From: Peptococcaceae bacterium
GTDB taxonomy: Bacteria; Bacillota; Desulfitobacteriia; Desulfitobacteriales; Syntrophobotulaceae
DNA: 64,000 bases
Direction: 5' to 3'
Assembly: GCA_012839895.1 (NCBI GenBank)
Contig: DUML01000075.1
Coordinates: forward strand, 1 to 64,000
The notes below the pieces were generated by a model that did no database searches, was not told the origin of the DNA, and worked only from the letters and a program-made list of their open reading frames with translations. The translations under genes and the position numbers were made by a program. Position 1 is the stretch's first letter, and each line of letters starts with the position of its first letter. Positions 18,392 to 27,823 of this stretch are shown here, piece after piece.

Positions 18392-18439
18392 AAAGAACCC
18401 AATATCTTCAGACAATGTTAAGAAGATATTGGGTTCTTT
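18392..18439. terminator. Bidirectional terminator between tctA and the NCS1 permease gene
   Basis: An 18-bp perfect inverted repeat (AAAGAACCCAATATCTTC at 18392-18409 and its complement at 18422-18439) with a 12-base loop and A/T-rich ends. It separates two converging operons. Confidence 0.85.
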
Positions 18440-18479
18440 ATTTGAGTTAGTTTACTTATTACAAAAAATTTTTTAGGCT

Positions 18480-19877
18480 TTATTTCTCGAAAATAGTACC
18501 CGTTTTAAACTTGGAATCTTTAAAGGCATATTTTGTCAGGAGGTAATAAGATACCCCACCTACCACAAGGCCGATTATCCAGGCAAGATCAACCAGGATA
18601 AAAGCGGCAGCGGCTCCGATACACATGGCCGCAATAGCAGCCGGATTGTATCCGGAATAAGGGCCGTCCTTTTGATATAAATCGTTAATATTTACTTTTT
18701 GTCTCCTAAGGATATAGTATTCTACGAGAAGAATAGCTACAATCGGTCCCAGGAAAGCGGAGTAGATCAAGATAAACATGGCAAGGCCTTCGGCGGAAGA
18801 ATCCTGCACCAGTACCCAGGGGAAGGAGCAAAGCCCTAATAGACCGGTAATCACTACTGCAGGTTTATATTTAATTTTGGTCAGCAACTGAATAACATAA
18901 GTTGGGGCAACAATATTGGCAACCATGTTAACCGCTATGGCACCCATTACAATAAAGGCCGATACAAAGACAGTGATAAAGTCATTGTTGAAAACTATAG
19001 CCAAGGCTTTGACCGGGTTGGAATAACCGGTGGCTGAGGCCAGCATTGCTCCGATGCAAATAACAGCGCCGTAAGCAATTGTTATGGGAGCGAAATAAAG
19101 GAGTCCTCGTTTACCGTCACTAAACCCCGGTTTTAATTCCCGGGAATAATCGGCTGCACTAAGGAAGATAGCAGCGTAATTACCCATAAAGACCATGATG
19201 AAAGCAAAGAAAGGCAAACCCCATGTTCCCTCGGCATGAATCCACTGCTGGGCGATAACATCGCTATAGTTCATGATCAAAAGTCCGAACACATATACAA
19301 AGGCAACCATTAGTACCGTGGAAATCAAAGTTTCTACCCATTTGATGGCATGGAAGCCATACATGGAAAGGATTATTTGAACTGTTTGCAGGACTACGAA
19401 ACAGATGGGGATACTGTCAAAGGCGCCGCCTGTAAAGACCTTGGCAATTTCATTTAGAGCCGTAGCGCCAACCCAGCTTTGAAATCCGTACCAAACAATG
19501 GCCGGAATACCACGAAGCAAGGAGGATATTACGGAACCTTTTTCTCCGAAAGACATTCTCAACTGGATAACATAAGGGATACCTGTTTTATAACCCAGCC
19601 TGTCGTTTAAGGCAAACACCGTAGAAATAATGGCAATGGCAATAATTGCAGCCGCAAAAGTTTGATAAATGTTCAAGGTCGCCATCCCCGCGACAATGAG
19701 GCTGGCTCCAAGAGTCATATTACCCAAGTTAACCCCGTCACCAATCCACATAAACATATAAGAGATCGGCCCCATAGTCCGGTTTTCGGCTGTTTTAGGA
19801 ATTAATGCTACATCCATTTCCGCTTTTTGTGGAGTAGCCATATCTTTTGCAGCAACATTTTCTATATTTACTGACAT
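18480..19877 (-). CDS. NCS1-family permease, probably for allantoin
   Basis: 465 residues, about 12 helices. The NCS1 (nucleobase:cation symporter-1) signature is visible in MWIGDGVNLGNMTLGASL near residue 42, FGEKGSVISSLLRGIPAIVWYGFQSWVGA near 110-140 and SAADYSR near 240. The family imports uracil, cytosine, allantoin or hydantoins. Position directly downstream of two allantoinase genes points to allantoin (PucI-like). Ligand choice cannot be proved by sequence alone. Confidence 0.9.
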   Translation of the reverse strand: MSVNIENVAAKDMATPQKAEMDVALIPKTAENRTMGPISYMFMWIGDGVNLGNMTLGASLIVAGMATLNIYQTFAAAIIAIAIISTVFALNDRLGYKTGIPYVIQLRMSFGEKGSVISSLLRGIPAIVWYGFQSWVGATALNEIAKVFTGGAFDSIPICFVVLQTVQIILSMYGFHAIKWVETLISTVLMVAFVYVFGLLIMNYSDVIAQQWIHAEGTWGLPFFAFIMVFMGNYAAIFLSAADYSRELKPGFSDGKRGLLYFAPITIAYGAVICIGAMLASATGYSNPVKALAIVFNNDFITVFVSAFIVMGAIAVNMVANIVAPTYVIQLLTKIKYKPAVVITGLLGLCSFPWVLVQDSSAEGLAMFILIYSAFLGPIVAILLVEYYILRRQKVNINDLYQKDGPYSGYNPAAIAAMCIGAAAAFILVDLAWIIGLVVGGVSYYLLTKYAFKDSKFKTGTIFEK

Positions 19878-19925
19878 TATATACCCAGCTCCTTTTTTTA
19901 ATTACTCTATATCATCCGGTAAAAT

Positions 19926-21278
19926 TCAGGCCTTAGGCCTTAGGTGTTTGCCGATAGGTTTAGATATAATTTTACCGTCTTTAAAAACGGTAGTACCTCT
20001 AAGAATGGTCTGAGTCACTACCCCGCGGAAAGTACTCCCGACATAAGGACTGACTTTGTGTTTATAGAACAAGTCTTCAGCTTTCAGCACAAATTCTTTG
20101 TTAAGATCTACCAAAGCAAAGTCTCCGTCATAACCGACGGCAATTTTACCTTTGCCTTCAATACCAAAAATCTCGTTGACATTTTGGGCTGTTAACTTGG
20201 CAATATGGGTGAGAGGGACCTTACGTTCATGATAAGCGTGGGTAAGCAGGGCAGGCAGAGTAGACTGGCAGGCAGAAATTCCGCCCCATACTTTTAGAAA
20301 TTCCCCGTCTTTTAATCTAGGGTCGCAGGGTGAATGATCGGAAGAAATAAAAGCAATTTCCTCATTTAATAATTTGGCCCACATTTTAGTACGGTTTGCA
20401 GCATCTCGAATAGGGGGAGAACATTTAGCTACCGTTCCCAAACGGGCCACATCTTCATCGGTGAGAATTAAATAATGGCCTATTGTTTCACAGCAGACAT
20501 CAACCCCTCTGCTTCTGGCCTGGGTAATAAGCTCAATTCCTTTAGCCGTGCTGATATGGGCAATAATCAACTTGCAACCGGTTTCTTCAGCGAAGCCGAT
20601 CATTCGGGCTATATTGTCAATTTCAGCAATGGGTGGACGGGCCGCGAAATAATCCCAGACACCGGTTTGCCCCTTAGCCAGGGCAAGTTCGGTCAACTTT
20701 TGGGTTATTTCCGCATTTTCACAATGAACCATCAGCGGCAATCCCAGCTTAGCCAGTTTCTCCATCCCTTTTAAAGCAGTGTAATCATCCATCCTGGGAA
20801 ATTCATCTATCCCGCTGTGGCAGGAAAAGGCTTTAAAACCTACCACGCCGCATTCAGCTAACTCTTCCACTTTATCAAGATTTGTCGAGGTGAGTCCTCC
20901 CCAAAGGCCAAAATCAACCAGGGACTCTTTTTGGGCAATTGCGAGTTTTTCCTGGAAGTTTTTAGCGTCTAAAGTGCAAGGACTGGAATTCAGAGGCATA
21001 TCAAAAAATGCTACGCCTCCCCCTGCCGCTATAGCCTTACTCCCGGTGGCAAGAGTTTCCCATTCTGTTCTGCCGGGTTCGTTAAAGTGGACATGCCCGT
21101 CCGTCACTCCCGGGAAAACATATTTTCCATCTGCGTCAATTGTTTCTTTGGCAGAGCCGGAAATCTCTTCGGCAATGGCCACAATCTTTCCCTCGGATAC
21201 AGCAACGTCCGCTTTTTTCACCCCATCCGGGCAAACAAGTATTCCGTTACGAATGATTAGGTCATAGATCTTGCTCAT
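19926..21278 (-). CDS. allB: Allantoinase (first paralogue)
   Basis: 450 residues, cyclic amidohydrolase that opens the allantoin ring to allantoate. Binuclear metal site: HVHFNEPGR near residue 60, the Lys expected to be carbamylated in VVGFKAF near 148, VHCEN near 185, IAHIS near 241 and SSDHSPC near 313. The C-terminal HKVSPYVG matches allantoinases better than dihydropyrimidinases. It is 16 bases from the second paralogue at 21295 and shares its direction with the permease. Confidence 0.92.
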   Translation of the reverse strand: MSKIYDLIIRNGILVCPDGVKKADVAVSEGKIVAIAEEISGSAKETIDADGKYVFPGVTDGHVHFNEPGRTEWETLATGSKAIAAGGGVAFFDMPLNSSPCTLDAKNFQEKLAIAQKESLVDFGLWGGLTSTNLDKVEELAECGVVGFKAFSCHSGIDEFPRMDDYTALKGMEKLAKLGLPLMVHCENAEITQKLTELALAKGQTGVWDYFAARPPIAEIDNIARMIGFAEETGCKLIIAHISTAKGIELITQARSRGVDVCCETIGHYLILTDEDVARLGTVAKCSPPIRDAANRTKMWAKLLNEEIAFISSDHSPCDPRLKDGEFLKVWGGISACQSTLPALLTHAYHERKVPLTHIAKLTAQNVNEIFGIEGKGKIAVGYDGDFALVDLNKEFVLKAEDLFYKHKVSPYVGSTFRGVVTQTILRGTTVFKDGKIISKPIGKHLRPKA

Positions 21279-21294
21279 CTTTTGCTTCCCCCCT

Positions 21295-22653
21295 TTATTT
21301 AATCTTGGTAATCAGTTGGCCAAATCCTTTTTTGCCCACCAAACTACCATCTTGAGCCACAACTTGTCCCCTTACCAAGGTACAAACAGGTAAGCCCTGG
21401 CCTTTTAAACCCACAAAAGCAGATATTTTGTTTACATAGTAGAGGGACTCCGGCATGATTTCCCACTTTTTCTCAGGATCAAGAATCACTAAATCGGCAT
21501 CGAACCCAACCTCAATGGCGCCTTTTCTGCCATAGATACCAAAGACCTTAGCCGGGCCTTCACTTAAGGCTCTGGCCAAGAGAGTGGGAGAATAACCTCT
21601 CTTAACTACACCCTCGCTAAATACCACCTGCATGACATTCTGGATGCTGCTGATTCCACCCCAGGCTCCAAAAACTCCATGTTTTTCTTCGCTTTTTTCA
21701 CTTAATTCACAGGGGGAATGGTCCGAAGCGACGCAAGAAAGAGTTCCGTTATTGACATACTCCCACATTTCTTCTACGGCAGCAGCTTCCCTTAAAGGAG
21801 GCGCACATTTATATAAACTGCCATTTTTAATAACATCCTGGTCTGTAAAAATAAGATAATGGCTGCAGGTTTCGGCGGTAACATCCACACCCTGTAATTG
21901 TGCTTTTCTAATAATTTCAGCAACTCTAGGGTGACTTACATGACAGATGTGGATCTTCGCGCCTACCTCTGCAGCCAAATCCAGAATGTTTTGGGTTGCA
22001 ATTAATTCGGCAATGACAGGTCGTGAATTCAGAAAATCCTGCCAATCATTTTTTTCTTTCCTTTGGGCTCGTGCTTCTTCCCATTTAATTATGGAATAAT
22101 CCTCGCAGTGGAATCCGGCCCGGGCATCACATTCTTTGAGAATTTCCAGGGCTTCTTTGGCTTGTCCAATTGTTAAAGAAACATAATCCGGAGATACGGG
22201 TCCGATAAAAGATTTGAAAGCCACACAACCTTTACGGTCAAGTTCAGGTAAATCAGTTAAATTGTAGTCTACCAGACCGCCCCAAAAGCAATAGTCCACA
22301 TAGGCATTGGGGGAAACTGCCTGCAATTTTTTCTCGAATATCTCTCCGTTAGTCAGAGCCGGCTCATTTTGTAAAGGCATATCTACAACTGTTGTGATAC
22401 CGCCCACACCGGCAGCAGCTGTTCCATGGGCAAAGTCCTCCCGCCATAAATAGCCCGGATCGTTTAAGTGAGCGTGGCTGTCTATAGCCCCCGGCAAGAC
22501 ATACTTTCCACCGGCATCTATGAATTCCTGTGCTTCCACAGGGACACCGGCATCCAGGATAGCTGCGATTTTACCTTCTTGAACACAGACACTCGCTTCC
22601 ATAATCCTGTCAGCTTTTACAACCTTACCGTTTTTAATTACTAGTTGGAACAC
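21295..22653 (-). CDS. Allantoinase-like cyclic amidohydrolase (second paralogue)
   Basis: 452 residues, homologous along its whole length to the neighbour at 19926. Metal ligands are retained: HAHLNDPG near residue 59, Lys in VAFKSF near 147, FHCED near 183, ICHVSH near 241 and ASDHSPC near 312. The substrate region differs (IGPVSPDYVS instead of CHSGIDEFPR; ISAFVGLKGQG instead of VSPYVG). It may be an allantoinase isoform with other stereospecificity, or act on another cyclic ureide. First gene of the minus-strand allB2-allB1-NCS1 operon. Confidence 0.87.
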   Translation of the reverse strand: MFQLVIKNGKVVKADRIMEASVCVQEGKIAAILDAGVPVEAQEFIDAGGKYVLPGAIDSHAHLNDPGYLWREDFAHGTAAAGVGGITTVVDMPLQNEPALTNGEIFEKKLQAVSPNAYVDYCFWGGLVDYNLTDLPELDRKGCVAFKSFIGPVSPDYVSLTIGQAKEALEILKECDARAGFHCEDYSIIKWEEARAQRKEKNDWQDFLNSRPVIAELIATQNILDLAAEVGAKIHICHVSHPRVAEIIRKAQLQGVDVTAETCSHYLIFTDQDVIKNGSLYKCAPPLREAAAVEEMWEYVNNGTLSCVASDHSPCELSEKSEEKHGVFGAWGGISSIQNVMQVVFSEGVVKRGYSPTLLARALSEGPAKVFGIYGRKGAIEVGFDADLVILDPEKKWEIMPESLYYVNKISAFVGLKGQGLPVCTLVRGQVVAQDGSLVGKKGFGQLITKIK

Positions 22654-22750
22654 ACTCTCTCCTTCTTTCTTGATTGGAATTAAAGGGTGAGATCGTTATT
22701 ACTTTAATGGCAAAAATGAAAGGTGATCTCTCCGGGCCTTTATCTTTTTG

Positions 22751-23054
22751 CTTAGGTTAAGAATATACTGAAAATTCCTGTTTTTCATTATCCCTTTTGG
22801 CTAATCCTTTACCTTAATTTTTATCCACCTGTGGTGGGATATATTGGAATTTTATATTGTAAAACATGCTCTTGGCATGAAAGGTAACTATCACCACTGG
22901 ATAATAATACCCTTAAATTATTATCTGAGCATACTAAAGACAAATATAAAAAAAGGGTGAACAATAATAGTATGATATTTTAGAAAATTTATTTTTCACG
23001 TTTGAAAAAGCTTTCAGAAACTTATTCAAACCTAAGAACTTGTTAAAACCTAAG
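22751..23054. promoter_or_regulatory. Divergent regulatory region with three CTTAGGTT repeats (candidate PucR sites)
   Basis: The 413-base gap between the allantoinase and allE genes has CTTAGGTT at 22751-22758 (plus strand; CTTAGGTTAA in full) and at 23029-23036 and 23047-23054 (minus strand). The last two are 18 bases apart and the final one touches the allE ribosome site. The 10-mer differs at one position from the Bacillus PucR consensus core CNTTGGTTAA. A CCACC-TGT-GGTGG dyad near 22826-22838 and CATGC-5-GCATG at 22867-22881 are also present. No gene lies in this gap. Confidence 0.45.
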
Positions 23055-23066
23055 GAGGTATTAGTT

Positions 23067-23828
23067 ATGGGTTATCCCAAGGATTTGTTGGCTTCAAGAG
23101 CCCTTATTAGACATGGAAGGTATGCCTTGATTCCTCCAGAAGGGAGAGTCAATAACGTCCTCCCTAATTTAAAGGATTGTAAAACCAGTATTATTGCTTC
23201 ACCTGAGTTAGGTTGCAAATTTGCTTTTTACACAATTGAAATCCAACCCGGCGGCGGAACAACGGCACCTTTTCAAGAAGAGGGAATTGAAACCTTTGTT
23301 TACAGCATGCAGGGAAAAGGACAAATAGCAGTAAATGGACAAGTTTTTCCCGTGGAAGAGAAGGGCTATGTCTTTGCCCCGGCATCTCAAGGTGTTGAAT
23401 TAAAAAACAATACCCAGGCCTCTTGGAAGATTCTCCTTTACAAACAAAGATATCGTAAACTTCCAGGCTATGAAGCAAAACTCGTGGTTGGCAATCTCAA
23501 TGAGATTCCAGATTTGCCTTATGACGGTATGGAAAATGTCCGTATCCAAGATTTATTGCCTACGGATTTAGGTTTTGATGTTAACTTTCATACCTTAAGC
23601 TTTAAGCCCGGGGGATGCCATCCTTTCGTGGAAACCCATCTCCAGGAGCACGGCTTGTATTTCTTAAATGGTGAAGGAGTTTATCTTATTGATGACCAAT
23701 GGGTTCCTGTAAAGGAAGGAGATTTTATCTGGTTCGGCCCCTATGTTCCCCAGGCTTTCTACGGTACCGGCAGGAGCGCAGCAACCTATATCTATACTAA
23801 AGATTGTAACCGAGACGTTCAATTATAA
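23067..23828 (+). CDS. allE: (S)-ureidoglycine aminohydrolase
   Basis: Bicupin, 253 residues from the ATG at 23067, chosen because TAAGGAGG precedes it; the in-frame TTG at 23040 has no such site. AllE is Mn-dependent and converts (S)-ureidoglycine to (S)-ureidoglycolate and ammonia, preserving stereochemistry. The C-terminal cupin holds the metal motif ETHLQEHGLY near residue 190-200 (Glu, His, His), with a later Gln in PQAFYG. The N-terminal cupin (about 55-130) lacks this set, as in the family. Divergent from the allantoinases. Confidence 0.93.
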   Translation: MGYPKDLLASRALIRHGRYALIPPEGRVNNVLPNLKDCKTSIIASPELGCKFAFYTIEIQPGGGTTAPFQEEGIETFVYSMQGKGQIAVNGQVFPVEEKGYVFAPASQGVELKNNTQASWKILLYKQRYRKLPGYEAKLVVGNLNEIPDLPYDGMENVRIQDLLPTDLGFDVNFHTLSFKPGGCHPFVETHLQEHGLYFLNGEGVYLIDDQWVPVKEGDFIWFGPYVPQAFYGTGRSAATYIYTKDCNRDVQL

Positions 23829-23899
23829 TTTTGGTTTTTTAAGAGTTTTGATACGAAAAAGACAATGGCCTGCGAAAACTTTTTAAGAAGGGTAATACT

Positions 23900-25126
23900 A
23901 TGATTAATCAAGAAAGACTATGGAACAAATTAATGCAACTGGCTCGTATTGGTAAACAGGCCGAAGGCGGAATCACCAGACTGCCTTTTACCAAAGAAGA
24001 TCTACAAGCCAAAAACCTGGTCAAAGAATGGATGGAAGAGGCGGGGCTTCAAGTCAGAGAAGATGCCGTAGGCAATCTGGTGGGCCGCAAAGAAGGAACG
24101 GAACCGTCCTTCCCTGCCATAATTATTGGCTCCCATCTTGATACAGTATTTAACGGGGGTATGTTTGACGGAACTCTGGGAGTATTGGCAGGGATTGAAA
24201 TCCTCCAAACAATGAAGGAAAACCAGATCCAAACCAAACATCCTATAGAGGTTTATGCCTTTCGAGATGAAGAAGGGTGCCGGTTTAATTTTAGCTTGTT
24301 GGGAAGTAGAGGTGTTGCAGGAAACCTTAAACCTTCCGATTTAGATTTTAAAGATAAAAACGGGATTACCATTCGAGAAGCAATGAAGAATTGTCACCTC
24401 AATCCTGAGGATTTTTCTCAAGCAGCCCGGCGCCCGGAAGAAGTAAAAGCTTACTTGGAGCTTCATATTGAACAGGGCAAAGTCTTAGAATATTCTAATC
24501 TTTCTCTTGGAGTTGTAACCGGGATTGCGAGTTCCCTGAGATTGTTGCTGACAGTGACAGGCAAAGCCGACCATGCCGGCGCGACACCCATGAACTTACG
24601 AGCCGATGCCTTAGCCGGTGCAGCACAAATCATTAGCATGGTGGAACAGGAAGCCAAAGAAAGCCAAAGTGCTGTGGCAACAGTAGGAAGAATCCAGGCT
24701 TATCCCGGCGGTATTAATATAATACCCGGGAAAGTTGAGTTTACCATAGATCTGCGGGACCTCTCCCCGGAAGTAAGCGCCAGGCTGGAAAAAAACATAT
24801 TAGAAAAAGCCAGGGAGATTTGTAAACAAAGGGGTCTCAGCTTGGAAGTGGAGCTGATGCAGCGGGTTCCGCCGGCACCCTGTTCGGAAGAAATCATTGC
24901 TACTATTTTGGAGTCCTGTGACAAACTGGGCGTTAAAACTATGAAGCTGCCCAGTGGAGCAGGACACGATGCCATGCAAATGATTAATATTTGTCCCATT
25001 GGCATGATTTTTGTACGTTCCAAAAACGGTATCAGCCATCATCCCGCCGAATGGAGCAGCCCGGAAGACTGTGCTTTAGGCGCTCAAGTTTTAATGGAAA
25101 CCTTGCTCAAGCTGGACCAAAAGTAA
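23900..25126 (+). CDS. allC: Allantoate amidohydrolase
   Basis: 408-residue M20-family zinc amidohydrolase. Metal motifs: SHLDTVFNGG near residue 80, FDGTLG near 91, DEEGCRF near 125, HIEQG near 190 and HHPAEW near 380. A dimerisation domain lies around 212-330 (DHAGATPMNLR). AllC turns allantoate into ureidoglycine, ammonia and CO2. Related N-carbamoyl-amino-acid hydrolases share these motifs; the pathway context decides. 71 bases downstream of allE, same operon. Confidence 0.92.
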   Translation: MINQERLWNKLMQLARIGKQAEGGITRLPFTKEDLQAKNLVKEWMEEAGLQVREDAVGNLVGRKEGTEPSFPAIIIGSHLDTVFNGGMFDGTLGVLAGIEILQTMKENQIQTKHPIEVYAFRDEEGCRFNFSLLGSRGVAGNLKPSDLDFKDKNGITIREAMKNCHLNPEDFSQAARRPEEVKAYLELHIEQGKVLEYSNLSLGVVTGIASSLRLLLTVTGKADHAGATPMNLRADALAGAAQIISMVEQEAKESQSAVATVGRIQAYPGGINIIPGKVEFTIDLRDLSPEVSARLEKNILEKAREICKQRGLSLEVELMQRVPPAPCSEEIIATILESCDKLGVKTMKLPSGAGHDAMQMINICPIGMIFVRSKNGISHHPAEWSSPEDCALGAQVLMETLLKLDQK

Positions 25127-25142
25127 ACTATGCGAGATATGT

Positions 25143-25175
25143 AAAAGGCATACGGCCCAAGACCGTATGCCTTTT
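25143..25175. terminator. Bidirectional terminator between allC and allA
   Basis: AAAAGGCATACGG (25143-25155) pairs perfectly with CCGTATGCCTTTT (25163-25175) around a 7-base loop. A and T runs on each side let it serve both converging genes. Confidence 0.88.
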
Positions 25176-25206
25176 ATCAAATGTTATGAGGATATTCAGG
25201 GTTTCA

Positions 25207-25731
25207 TCAGAGAAGCAGCTCAAAGGTTGTACCCAGGTCACGGATTTGTACGTCCCCTGCATAAAGCGGCGCAATTGATTCATCGGTTGTCTTGTTACGA
25301 GTGGCCAAGATATAACCGAATTTTTCTTCCAAAGGGAAGATCGTTCCGTGCCATACTCCCCGGTGGAGGGTAATAGCATGGTAACTCTCCAACAGAAATG
25401 CACATACAGAATCGGGAGAAGGCAATGCTTCCGGATCATCAGGATTTGTCGCCGGGGCAACCGTAATGATTGCCGGACCGCCAAACAGAGGGAAAAAACC
25501 TTGGGTTACTTTAAGGTGCCTCTCCATGGTAGAAAATTTATATTCTCTTCTTTCCAATACGGCATATACAAACTCTGCTTCTCCGTCATCCACGAAAAAA
25601 GGAATGCGGTCGGTAAACTGAGGTGGATCCGGTTTGATCAACGGTTGGCCGGGATTTAACATTAGGACGTGTCCGAAAGGAGCAAAAGCCTCTTTGGTAA
25701 GAGTTCGAACTTTTATTATTTTACTTTTCAT
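25207..25731 (-). CDS. allA: Ureidoglycolate lyase
   Basis: 174 residues, cupin-like AllA family (ureidoglycolate to glyoxylate plus urea). Family features: FAPFGHVL near residue 16, the FSTMERHLKVTQGFFPL stretch near 67 and HRGVWHGTIFPL near 122. Length matches the family. Together with allB, allC and allE it completes the ureide route. It is transcribed towards allC and divergently from pucR, from the shared 255-base gap at 25732-25986. Confidence 0.93.
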   Translation of the reverse strand: MKSKIIKVRTLTKEAFAPFGHVLMLNPGQPLIKPDPPQFTDRIPFFVDDGEAEFVYAVLERREYKFSTMERHLKVTQGFFPLFGGPAIITVAPATNPDDPEALPSPDSVCAFLLESYHAITLHRGVWHGTIFPLEEKFGYILATRNKTTDESIAPLYAGDVQIRDLGTTFELLL

Positions 25732-25821
25732 GAGTATTCCCCCATTTCTATTATTATAAAGAAGGCCTGTTCATCAGATAATTGAATAAAAATACTTGAA
25801 CAGAACCCAGAGTCTTTAGAT

Positions 25822-25833
25822 ACTAAATTTAGT
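25822..25833. promoter_or_regulatory. Palindrome in the allA-pucR intergenic region
   Basis: ACTAAATTTAGT is a perfect 12-bp palindrome about midway between divergent allA and pucR. It could be an operator, but it is A+T rich and short and may occur by chance. I found no CTTAGGTT copy in this gap. Confidence 0.3.
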
Positions 25834-25986
25834 TTGCTTTCGTGGCCTATTATACTACAAATTTGAAATTCAGACTTTATCAATTAGGGATATAAAATGT
25901 TGTATCTATTTGGAGTGTATGGATATAATTGTAGCCAGATAAATTATCAAGGAAAATTGGCCGGTGAAAAACAGGGAGGTAGAGGA

Positions 25987-27621
25987 ATGGAGATAACAGT
26001 ACGAGAAGTTATGCAAATGGAACCCCTTCAAGGTGCCCGTGTGGTTGCCGGAGAAACAAAATTGAATAATATTGTCCGGGGAATCACTATAATTGAAAGG
26101 CCGGATATTGTGGAGTGGCTGGAAGGCGGCGAGATCCTGCTTACCAGCTTATATAACATTCATAATGAAGTGTCTTATCAGGAATATATTAAAAAAATGG
26201 TCCAAAAAGGGGTAAGTGCTTTAATTATAAAAACCGGTAGAGTTGTGCAGGAAATTCCCCAGGAGATTATTCAGGCCGGGAATGAAATAGGCTTACCAAT
26301 AATAGAGCTGGGAGAAAAAGTGAAGTATATTGATATTATGTATCCGGTAATGGCCAAACTTTTCAACGATCAAGTCATAAAACTCCAATACTATAAACAA
26401 GTGCAGGACAGGCTGACAGGTCTGGTCATAGCAGGTGAAGGTTTGGATGGAATTGTGAGAGTCTTAGAGGAACTACTTAAAAACCCGGTAGTGATCTATG
26501 ATAAGAAATTCCAGGCTCTTGCGGCCACAGACCTTAAGATTGTTCGCTTTGCCGAAGTCCAAGACAGTTCTGAAAGGGAGATTTTAAATAATAAGTTCTA
26601 CTACTATAGACAGAAAGTGCTTTTACCTGAATTGAACAATCAAAAAGCAACTCAAATTGTAATCCCTATCCAACAGCTACACCAGATAAGCGCCTATTTA
26701 GTCGTTATCGAAATCAATCGAAAAATGAGAGATTTGGAATTTATTATTTTAGAAAACGCTTCCACCGTAGTATCCCTGGAATTAGTTAAGAGGTTTGCCA
26801 TCGGGGAGGTAGAACGTAAATTTAAATACGACTTATTAGATACTTTGGTAACCGGCGACTTTCATTTGGAGACTGTTTTGGAGAGAGCTTCTTTGATGGG
26901 CTGGGACCTTAGAGGAGCCTTCTGTGTTGTTATGATGGAATTTGATAATATTAATGAATATTTGCAAGACAGAGATAATAGGAATACATTCCTGACGGAA
27001 ATTGGTAATACAGTGGCCAATGTTATTAATGAATATACATACCATTTTATGCGAATTAAAAGCGATTCCTTGTTTGTCTTATGGCCTGTCGGTTCAAAAA
27101 GCCAGGCGAATGTTACCGGCGACATTAATAAAGCCGTACAAAAAATTACAGTTATCTTAAAGAAGAAATATAAAAATATGAGGCTTTTTACAGGAGTTGG
27201 CGGTATCGTTCCTCAAATCCATGAAATTGCTAAGAGCTTTACCGAGGCTAAAAATGCCATTCATTACGGCAAGACCACCAATGAGAGTTTGGTCAACTTC
27301 GCAGATTTAGGTGTTATGAGGTTATTATGTAAATTCGGCGAAAATAATGATCTGCGGGAATACATTCCTCATTTTATTAACAAATTGCAGATTTATGATC
27401 AAGAAAATAATACAAACCTTCTGCATACTTTGGAAGTTTTCCTTGGGACAAACAGCAACGCTGCCCAGACTGCCAAGGAATTGTTTGTCCATTACAAAAC
27501 AGTTTTATATCGTTTGGACAAAATTAAAGAAATTACCGGAATAGACTTAAATAATAATAAAGACCGCTTAGAGGCTGAATTGGGCATAAAAATTCTTAAC
27601 TTATTACGCAAATCTCACTAA
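25987..27621 (+). CDS. pucR: PucR-family transcriptional regulator of purine/ureide catabolism
   Basis: 544 residues from the ATG at 25987 (GGGAGG upstream; an in-frame ATG at 25897 would add 30 residues without family similarity). Domain order: PucR N-domain at about 1-125 (TVREVMQMEPLQGARVVAGE), a GGDEF-like CdaR middle domain at about 290-410, and a C-terminal helix-turn-helix at about 475-535 (NSNAAQTAKELFVHYKTVLYRLDKI). PucR activates the Bacillus allantoin genes with allantoin-pathway intermediates as effectors. Most likely regulator of the island around it. Confidence 0.9.
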   Translation: MEITVREVMQMEPLQGARVVAGETKLNNIVRGITIIERPDIVEWLEGGEILLTSLYNIHNEVSYQEYIKKMVQKGVSALIIKTGRVVQEIPQEIIQAGNEIGLPIIELGEKVKYIDIMYPVMAKLFNDQVIKLQYYKQVQDRLTGLVIAGEGLDGIVRVLEELLKNPVVIYDKKFQALAATDLKIVRFAEVQDSSEREILNNKFYYYRQKVLLPELNNQKATQIVIPIQQLHQISAYLVVIEINRKMRDLEFIILENASTVVSLELVKRFAIGEVERKFKYDLLDTLVTGDFHLETVLERASLMGWDLRGAFCVVMMEFDNINEYLQDRDNRNTFLTEIGNTVANVINEYTYHFMRIKSDSLFVLWPVGSKSQANVTGDINKAVQKITVILKKKYKNMRLFTGVGGIVPQIHEIAKSFTEAKNAIHYGKTTNESLVNFADLGVMRLLCKFGENNDLREYIPHFINKLQIYDQENNTNLLHTLEVFLGTNSNAAQTAKELFVHYKTVLYRLDKIKEITGIDLNNNKDRLEAELGIKILNLLRKSH

Positions 27622-27823
27622 ATAATCATATACCTGTATTTAAGTCATAAAAAATGATTAAGCAGTTACAGAAAGCTTAAAACACATTTTCAAGGAACAA
27701 TGTGTATTTTAGCCAATCAAAAATTAAGTAGTGTCTTATTACCTTTTTATAAATGAGCGTACACATGTGTAAAAATTATATATCGCATGTAAATAGTACC
27801 AGATTAATGCTTGCAGAACGTTA

